This document shows positions 58,790 to 64,000 of a stretch of 64,000 nt of DNA, one piece after another. The position numbers and the translations under genes are program-made. The stretch is from Aegilops tauschii subsp. strangulata (taxonomy: Eukaryota; Streptophyta; Magnoliopsida; Poales; Poaceae), in the NCBI RefSeq assembly GCF_002575655.3, contig NC_053035.3:505454601-505518600 (forward strand). The letters run 5' to 3'. Under the pieces are notes generated by a model. That model did no database searches. It saw only the letters and a program-made list of their open reading frames with translations, and was not told where the DNA came from. How positions within the stretch are numbered: the stretch's first letter is position 1; each line of letters begins with the position of its first letter.

Positions 58790-59315
58790 GATAGTTCTCT
58801 TCTGGAAGCAAAGGGTGAAAGTCATAACCGTTGTCCGCAGTGCGGGGCACATCGGGAGATCCAAGGCTCCTACCAAGGACAAGATCTTCGGCTGGCTTCT
58901 TTGTCGTGATAGGTTTAGCAAGATGGCGAACTTACATCGCAAGACCATCTCTCCTCTGACTCGGACTGTCCGCAGTGCGACATCACTCATGAGGATGCGA
59001 TGCACCTCGCCATCCTTCGCCGACGCGCGACACAGGTCTGGTCCCTCTTGGGGCTGCAACCACCTCACTCCATCAACCTCGTTGGGAATACCACAACGCC
59101 GGTTGGCCTCGACATCAACATTTGGCCCACTGTCGCCCTCGCCATCCTCTGAAAGCTCCGGGCCTTCAGGAGCGCTCGTGTCTTTTGCAACGAGCTACAC
59201 TCTCCCATAGATACTCTTCGCAACATTATTGCAGACTTTACGTTTGGATCCTTCAGATTTAAGGACCCCATGAGTAAGGAGGCTGCAGTGTCTTGGCACC
59301 TATACCTCTCCTCTC
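58790..59315 (+). pseudogene. LINE fragment: RT zinc-binding domain
   Basis: The plus strand reads RSKAPTKDKIFGWLLCRDRF followed by KMANLHRKTI, and, after a frameshift near 58960, CPQCDITHEDAMHLAI. These match the pattern of the zf-RVT domain found at the C-terminus of plant L1-like LINE polymerases, including the CxxC...H cluster. A TGA interrupts it near 59150 (AIL*KLRAF). The sequence is 5'-truncated, as is usual for LINEs. No RT core and no poly-A tail were recognised. Confidence 0.7.
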
Positions 59316-59391
59316 GTTGTATTCCGTGATGTAACTTGCCATTTGAGCCTTTGAGTGATATATACAGCGCCCCCGTGATTGTTGGGAAATA

Positions 59392-59484
59392 CTCCCTCCA
59401 TCCCAAAATAATTGTGTCAAACTTGGTACAACATTACACTAAAGTTAATACAAAGTTGAGACACTTATATTGGGATAGAGGGAG
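59392..59484. mobile_element. Stowaway MITE
   Basis: 93 bp with ends CTCCCTCCATCCCAAAATAATTGTG and ACACTTATATTGGGATAGAGGGAG and inner AACTTGGTACAACATT/AAAGTTAATACAAAGTTG, flanked by TA. It is of the Thalos-like Stowaway pattern. Confidence 0.93.
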
Positions 59485-59486
59485 TA

Positions 59487-61490
59487 ATAATTTCCAAGCA
59501 TTTAAAACAGCTAAGCATGCAAGATTGGTCCCACTAATTACAAAACAGTAAAACTGAGCTAGCTAGGAGCCTCCACAACGCTTCGATGTTGCTGGCCGTC
59601 CGATGCATCCATAGTACGTTCTATGGGCGTCTTCATTTGCCTTTTGGTCCGCTGCTCCGCAGAACTAGCTAGGCCGGCCGTGGTTTATCTGTCCGGGATC
59701 TCGCATACGACTAGTGCACTGGTTTGAGTAGCCCGTTTAAACGTCTATTCTCATCCCCCCCACCAGCACCCACGAAGCCATGTCCTTTCCTCTCCTCTAT
59801 GCTCATCCACCATCGCCGTCGCCGTTCGCCTCACGTCTGCCATCCCCATGACCGGCGAGCACCGAAGATGAAGTAAGGCAGCGAGCGACAAATGTGACTG
59901 GGCGAGGAGGTGTGGTTGTCTGCAAGGGCATGTCACAGAGCTCGCCATGACCAGTGGGGTGGAGGACGCGACGCGACGCTGTTCTGGTGGGTACTCCGTG
60001 GACCTATTCTGTCGCAAATTTCGCAGCCAGTGCGGGAGGGCAGTGACACTAAGCATTGGTGTGACGGAGTGGTTTCTCATCGAGTATGACTAGAGCTTAC
60101 GTAGATTGACTCGTGCTGAGTCCATGTGGATCTGCCCCATCATTTTCATATCAGGAGGACGCCGAGCTCGTCCGAGTGGTGGGGGCACCAGGACAGATCA
60201 AGTGGTTTGCAGATCGACACACCAGTACCCACGCAGCTTCCTGTGTCTGGTCGTACTTTCTGCAGAATGAATTTTTCTTAAGATTGGTACTTAGAACATG
60301 TACCAAATAAAAGGAACACTTAGAAAGTGGGTTACAAGAGCTGAAGCTCATTGCAAAGAATTTCTAGGTACTATTTTCTCTACTTCTCCATTAATCTACA
60401 TGAAACAAGCCCACCCCTAATAAGTGTACACCTCAATCAGTGCTAGAAGTTATGGAGGAGGTTGGAAAATAGGATGTTGTTTTTGATGGCCATAGGAATG
60501 ATAGAAATATCAGTAGAAAATGTATGTGTGAATAAACCAACCTTGGGGTCTTTGATCGAATAGGAAATGCGGGGCAAAGACCATTCGCCCCTTACCATGT
60601 TATCTTTTACTACTTTGATTAAATCATGTCACTGTTCAGGCAAATTAATCATAACACAATGATTCAACTTCGAGGTGGTGTTAGTTAATAATCAGGTGTG
60701 TTCGCTTAGGTAAGTAGGGTTAAATCTTGCCTTGTGCACTTTCTTCCAAAACTCTTGAATGGAAGTGAGGATTGGATTTTGCGCTTCATGCCAACCCAAT
60801 GGACCATTTACTGTCAATATTGAGCAAGTAACCTGAAACGACGGCTGTAAAATTATCTGTTCTCATTCTATGCTATGTGATACTGGTTTTTATGTGAAAG
60901 CGCTAGAATCTCATTATTCTATAATTGTCATGGTATATAGACGTACATGGAGCATTGATATTTTGTCCAGAAACCCCATTGAACATTGATTTTGTGCAAT
61001 CCGCCACCTAAACCTTTGAACGCACCCAGGAATTCGAACAAGTATTTAGTTTTAGACCATTTAAATTTCACTGTCACTTGTTCTTCCCTTAAGACGAACG
61101 GGCACAGCAACGTGCGCCTTTATGTTCTGGTTACTCTAGTAAAAAAAAAGAGACTCGGCTGGGTGGCTCTTGGGCCTTGAAACCCGGATGGAGGGAGCTG
61201 TATTCTGTCTGTATTCTAAACATAAACATAGAGCCGGAGTTTGTTTTGCAGACACATAGCAAGGGTTGAAGGAAAAAAACAATTAAGATAATCTAGCCAG
61301 CAAGCTTGTCGTCTATCTATAATTCTATATTAGGTAGGGAGAACAAGTCGATGGATCCATGGCCACAAATTTTATTTTGATTGTTATATGGCCACAACTA
61401 AATTAGGTAGCTCCTTCTCAACTGCCTGCGCTGAAATTGGCCGAGCTACTAAAAATAGGCGTCCAAAAGCAAGCAAGCATGCATGCGGTG
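59487..61490. other. Intergenic DNA without recognised genes
   Basis: About 2 kb. A frame on the minus strand at 59751-60080 is open for 109 codons, but its composition and lack of motifs give no reason to call it a gene. The rest is AT-rich. No tRNA, repeat or transposon end was recognised. Confidence 0.5.
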
Positions 61491-61516
61491 CTATCTATCT
61501 ATCTATCTATCTATCT
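61491..61516 (+). repeat. (CTAT)n microsatellite
   Basis: About 6.5 units of CTAT in the promoter of the inhibitor-like gene, some 20 bases upstream of its TATA box. Confidence 0.95.
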
Positions 61517-61532
61517 GGTGTATGTGTATGCC

Positions 61533-61540
61533 TATATAAG
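61533..61540 (+). promoter_or_regulatory. TATA box of the inhibitor-like gene
   Basis: TATATAAG, about 120 bases before the start codon. A transcription start near 61565 would give a leader of about 90 bases. Confidence 0.7.
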
Positions 61541-61653
61541 AAGGGGAACACCAGCTAGCTAATTTGCTCTCTCGCTGCAAGTGCGCACACACCCACCCAC
61601 CTGACCAAATATATCCATCATACAACAATAAGATCATCCATTCATCGACTACC

Positions 61654-62244
61654 ATGGCCATTTCTCTGCTGCCTTACACCGCCTCGGCTCTGCTTGCCAT
61701 CATCATCGCCGTCGCCATCGCTGTTGCCCCTGCAGTTGTCCGGTCGGAACCAGAGCCTGGGCCCAGCATTGAAGCCATCAACGCCACATGCGCGACTGCT
61801 TCGTACAAATTTGAGTGCACCCATCTGCTACTAAACAACCTGGATGTCAGGACGCCTCAAGTGAAGGATGTGATCGCAATGTCAGTCCAAGTCGTCGCCA
61901 AGAAGGCGGCGGAGGCGGCCGCATTCGCCAAGGCCATCAAGAAACCCTCCAAATGCGTCACCGACTGCCTCGACGACCTCGCCGTACTATCCAAGCACAT
62001 CAAGACGCTCCTGGCGACGCTCGAAACCGCCAACGACGCGGGCTTCTTTGAGCAATTTGACAAAAAGAGCAAATGTCACGGAGATTGTTGCTCGGACAAC
62101 TTCTCGGTCGAGGAATGCAACGCACATAGCCAAATCGGTGGGGTGTTTGGCGATTTTCGTGTCACTGATGACCTGTTGATGAGGAGGGCGTATTTTAGGA
62201 AGCAACAGCTTGACAACAAAACAACATCACCTAACTCTAACTGA
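61654..62244 (+). CDS. Secreted PMEI/invertase-inhibitor-like protein
   Basis: A single-exon gene for 196 aa. The start ATG lies in an ideal plant context (ACCATGGCC). The first 31 residues are a signal peptide (MAISLLPYTASALLAIIIAV..., cleavage probably near VVRS/E), so the protein should go to the cell wall or apoplast. The mature part has the plant invertase/pectin methylesterase inhibitor pattern: INATCATASYKFEC with Cys46 and Cys55 forming the usual N-terminal hairpin disulfide, then Ala-rich helices (VVAKKAAEAAAFAKAI) and CVTDCLDDLAVLSKHI. Cys101/105 and Cys141/145/146/155 may form the other bridges. Length fits the family (170-200 aa). The C-terminal 40 residues are less typical and carry extra Cys and basic residues. 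Whether it inhibits pectin methylesterase or invertase cannot be told from sequence. Confidence 0.8.
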   Translation: MAISLLPYTASALLAIIIAVAIAVAPAVVRSEPEPGPSIEAINATCATASYKFECTHLLLNNLDVRTPQVKDVIAMSVQVVAKKAAEAAAFAKAIKKPSKCVTDCLDDLAVLSKHIKTLLATLETANDAGFFEQFDKKSKCHGDCCSDNFSVEECNAHSQIGGVFGDFRVTDDLLMRRAYFRKQQLDNKTTSPNSN

Positions 62245-62770
62245 AGAGGACAGCCGGTGTGATTTGCTCTTACATTGATATCGCATGCATATGAATAATG
62301 GTCCAATGGAATTGGGAGCGGAGTAGGAAGCTCATGTTGCCTTTATGCATGTATAATAATCATGCCTGCCTGCATGGCCTGCTAGCTGTTGGTCCAATGC
62401 CTGGCTGCCTGCCTGCCTGAACTGGCGTCAGTTTCCAGTTTGTTTTTGCAATATGTGATAACTCTTCTGTATTGTGCATTCCATTTCTTCGAGTGAAAGA
62501 TAAATTTGTTGGCTATGATTTTTATTTACATCTAAAATCATGCACTCTAGCTAGAAATCTCTGTCACCTTTAGAGCTCCGTACGTGTTCTCCGTTTGTTG
62601 GCTGTTAACCGAGGCAGACGACGGCAGCGCCCTCGGGTGCCGCTTTCTCCTTGAACATGTCGTCTACGCATGGTGTTCGCCCTTCCAGCCACCTGGATAA
62701 CTCTGAGGAAAACCTCATATCTCGGGATCAAACTAGGGTGGCGTTTCTGCCGCATGCCCCCCCTTGGGCT
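62245..62770 (+). other. 3' flank of the inhibitor-like gene
   Basis: This holds the 3' UTR, including a TGCCTGCCTGCATGGCCTG stretch near 62364 and a similar one near 62404, and then unassigned DNA up to the Copia LTR. No poly-A signal of canonical form stands out; GAAAGATAAATT near 62496 is possible. Confidence 0.45.
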
Positions 62771-63229
62771 TGTTGGAGTTAATCACGACATACCCTCCAA
62801 AGCTGGTGGTGTCCACTTCGTGTACAAGCATGTATCCGATTAGTACTAGAGTATGAGTTAGTCTAGGAGTAGGATTGCACTAGATAGCTTATCCTGTAGT
62901 ACTATTTATATGTACGTACCCTGGCTTGTAACACCACCGTGATTTGAGTTGATCAATAAAGCAATAAGGCTCGAGACGAGCCTTTGGCAATACATCAGTC
63001 TCGCGTGCGTTTGTGTTGTTCCGGCCGGCTGGCCGCTGTGTGCGTACGTGAGATACTAGTTGATCAAAGGAATCGATCAAGCTAGTATGTGGTGTTGCTA
63101 GCTTACAACGGTGCATCTCGGCGTAAAGCACCTCGCCGACTTCCTCAGCAAGCTTCGTTCGTCATCGTCGTTCCTCGTCGGTCGTATCATCATCGCTGGG
63201 AAGTACTCGACATCGGGACTGGGCCAACA
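62771..63229 (+). repeat. 5' LTR of the right-edge Copia element
   Basis: The sequence runs from TGTTGGAGTTAATCACG to GACTGGGCCAACA, 459 bp, with matching TGTTGG/CCAACA ends. A TATTTATATG box is at about 62904 and a CAATAAAGCAATAAGG poly-A signal at about 62953. Confidence 0.88.
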
Positions 63230-63231
63230 AT

Positions 63232-63243
63232 TGGTATCAGAGC
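63232..63243 (+). other. tRNA-Met primer-binding site
   Basis: TGGTATCAGAGC, two bases inside the LTR end, complementary to initiator tRNA-Met. Confidence 0.92.
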
Positions 63244-63271
63244 AAGGTTGATCTTCTAGTAACGGAAGGCC

Positions 63272-64000
63272 ATGGTGGGCGAGGAGATCGTGGAAGCGTC
63301 CGACGCGGCTAAAGTACTTGCCGTGCCCGGTTCGTCGTACCCAAGGTTTGATCGCGAGAACTTCAGGGTTTGGAAGGCCCTCATGGAGTGTGGTCTCCGC
63401 GCCAACGAGCTATGGGACGCGGTCGACCCAGGAGGTGACGCGTTTAAGAAGGAGGGAGCTGAGCACCGGAAGGATCGGCAGGCGGCGTCGGCGATTTACT
63501 CGGTGATGCCGATGGATGTCCTACAACACCTAATTGCCAAAGAAACGGCGAAAGAGGCGTGGGATACTTTGAAGCTCATGTTCGAGGGACACACCCACGT
63601 CAAGCAAGCCAATCTTCAAACTCTCCTAAGGAACTATGAGACTTTGGTCATTGGCGACGATGAGTCCGTAGACGCGTTCGCTTCACGGGTGGCAACTCTC
63701 GTCAATCGTATTCGCGCGCTTGGAGAAAACCTCACGGAGACCTCGGTTGTCCGATGGTTCTTGCGTGCAGCCCCTCCCCGGTACCTGCAAATTGTCACGG
63801 CGATCGAGCAGTGCGTCGATCTCGCGAGTCTCTCCATCGACGATCTTGTCGGACGGTACAAGGCTCACGATGAGCGGATGCGGTACAGTCTTGGGGACGG
63901 GAGGAATGACGAGCTTGTGATGCTCACAAGGGCGCAGTGGGTCGCTTTGTCAAAGGAAAAGCAAGGCGGATCCACGAGTAGCAGCAAGAAGAAGGGGAAG
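63272..64000 (+). CDS. Copia gag (UBN2 type), partial, open at window end
   Basis: An uninterrupted frame of 243 codons from MVGEEIVEASDAAKVLAV to the last base of the window. Typical Copia gag features are PRFDRENFRVWKALM near the start, AKEAWDTLKLMFEGH, the QTLLRNYETLVIGDDESVD stretch, and FLRAAPPRYLQIVTAIEQ. The C-terminal lysine run (SSSKKKGK) usually precedes the zinc knuckle, which would lie just outside. The start is the first ATG, 28 bases after the primer site. With no stop or frameshift so far, this is the best-preserved retrotransposon frame in the window. Confidence 0.88.
   Translation, partial: MVGEEIVEASDAAKVLAVPGSSYPRFDRENFRVWKALMECGLRANELWDAVDPGGDAFKKEGAEHRKDRQAASAIYSVMPMDVLQHLIAKETAKEAWDTLKLMFEGHTHVKQANLQTLLRNYETLVIGDDESVDAFASRVATLVNRIRALGENLTETSVVRWFLRAAPPRYLQIVTAIEQCVDLASLSIDDLVGRYKAHDERMRYSLGDGRNDELVMLTRAQWVALSKEKQGGSTSSSKKKGK

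Larger units (their letters stand above)
62771..64000 (+). mobile_element. 5' end of another Copia element, cut by the window edge
   Basis: A 459-bp LTR, a tRNA-Met primer site and an open gag in correct order on the plus strand. The LTR sequence and gag are unrelated in detail to the Angela-type copies in this window, so it belongs to a different Copia family. The 3' part lies outside the window. Confidence 0.88.

Noticed and set aside
59751..60080. 109-codon minus-strand frame in the intergenic region
   Set aside because: No motif, an unusual composition, no promoter or splice context; probably chance.
61564..61653. Upstream extension of the inhibitor-like protein from position 61564
   Set aside because: It would begin at TTG, not ATG, and lies in the leader just after the TATA box. 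The ATG at 61654 has an ideal context and starts a clean signal peptide.

Overview
The window looks like a gene-poor segment of a large Triticeae genome (Triticum, Aegilops or a close relative). About 45-52 kb of nested, decayed LTR retrotransposons lie to the left, and a small gene island of two host genes lies to the right. The evidence is: Copia LTRs of the Angela/WIS/BARE type (starting TGTTGGAAATATGCCC, ending TTCCCCAACA), Gypsy-type LTRs of about 1.6 kb starting TGATACGTCTCC, Stowaway MITEs with CTCCCTCCG ends and TA target sites, and plant-type introns. There are no bacterial features. Family names are recognised from memory of Triticeae repeats and were not searched.

Layout. 1-18429: a Gypsy-type, apparently non-autonomous element (62-18424, minus strand, 5-bp target duplication GCAAA) sits inside an old Angela-type LTR. 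Its own unknown ORF is split by a complete antisense Copia element (4973-13680, target duplication GTATC). Its 5' LTR carries an extra inverted LTR copy, giving a 3.2-kb palindrome-like structure. 18576-21347: truncated Gypsy-type LTRs and the first half of a Copia LTR. 21348-34752: a Ty3/Gypsy element of the Tat (Grande/RIRE2-like) lineage on the minus strand, with gag, protease, RT, RNase H and integrase, plus a multi-exon ORF on the opposite strand. Its 5' LTR is cut at a deletion junction. 34753-42631: the rest of the Copia element whose left LTR is split by the preceding insertions. 42632-45762: a third Copia fragment in inverted orientation. 45763-52693: a GGCCC-rich segment, a fold-back MITE, two perfect solo LTRs (target duplications CTTGC and AACAC), and the remnant of an older Tat-lineage element whose 3' LTR ends a few hundred bases before a gene.

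Genes. 53250-57450 (+): a complete 10-exon gene for a UAP56/SUB2-type DEAD-box RNA helicase (433 aa, all motifs intact), with an unusual GC donor and a C35T11 tract in its first coding intron. 61654-62244 (+): a single-exon, secreted protein resembling pectin methylesterase/invertase inhibitors. Between them lie Stowaway MITEs and a LINE fragment. 62771-64000 (+): the 5' end of a different Copia element (459-bp LTR, tRNA-Met primer site, open gag running off the window).

The two host genes are unrelated and do not form a pathway. Most other coding sequence belongs to mobile elements and is broken by stops, frameshifts or nested insertions. I found no clear new biological system. The strongest candidates for a closer look are the inverted LTR palindrome with its duplicated primer-binding site, the inverted Copia pair, and the antisense multi-exon ORF of the Tat element.
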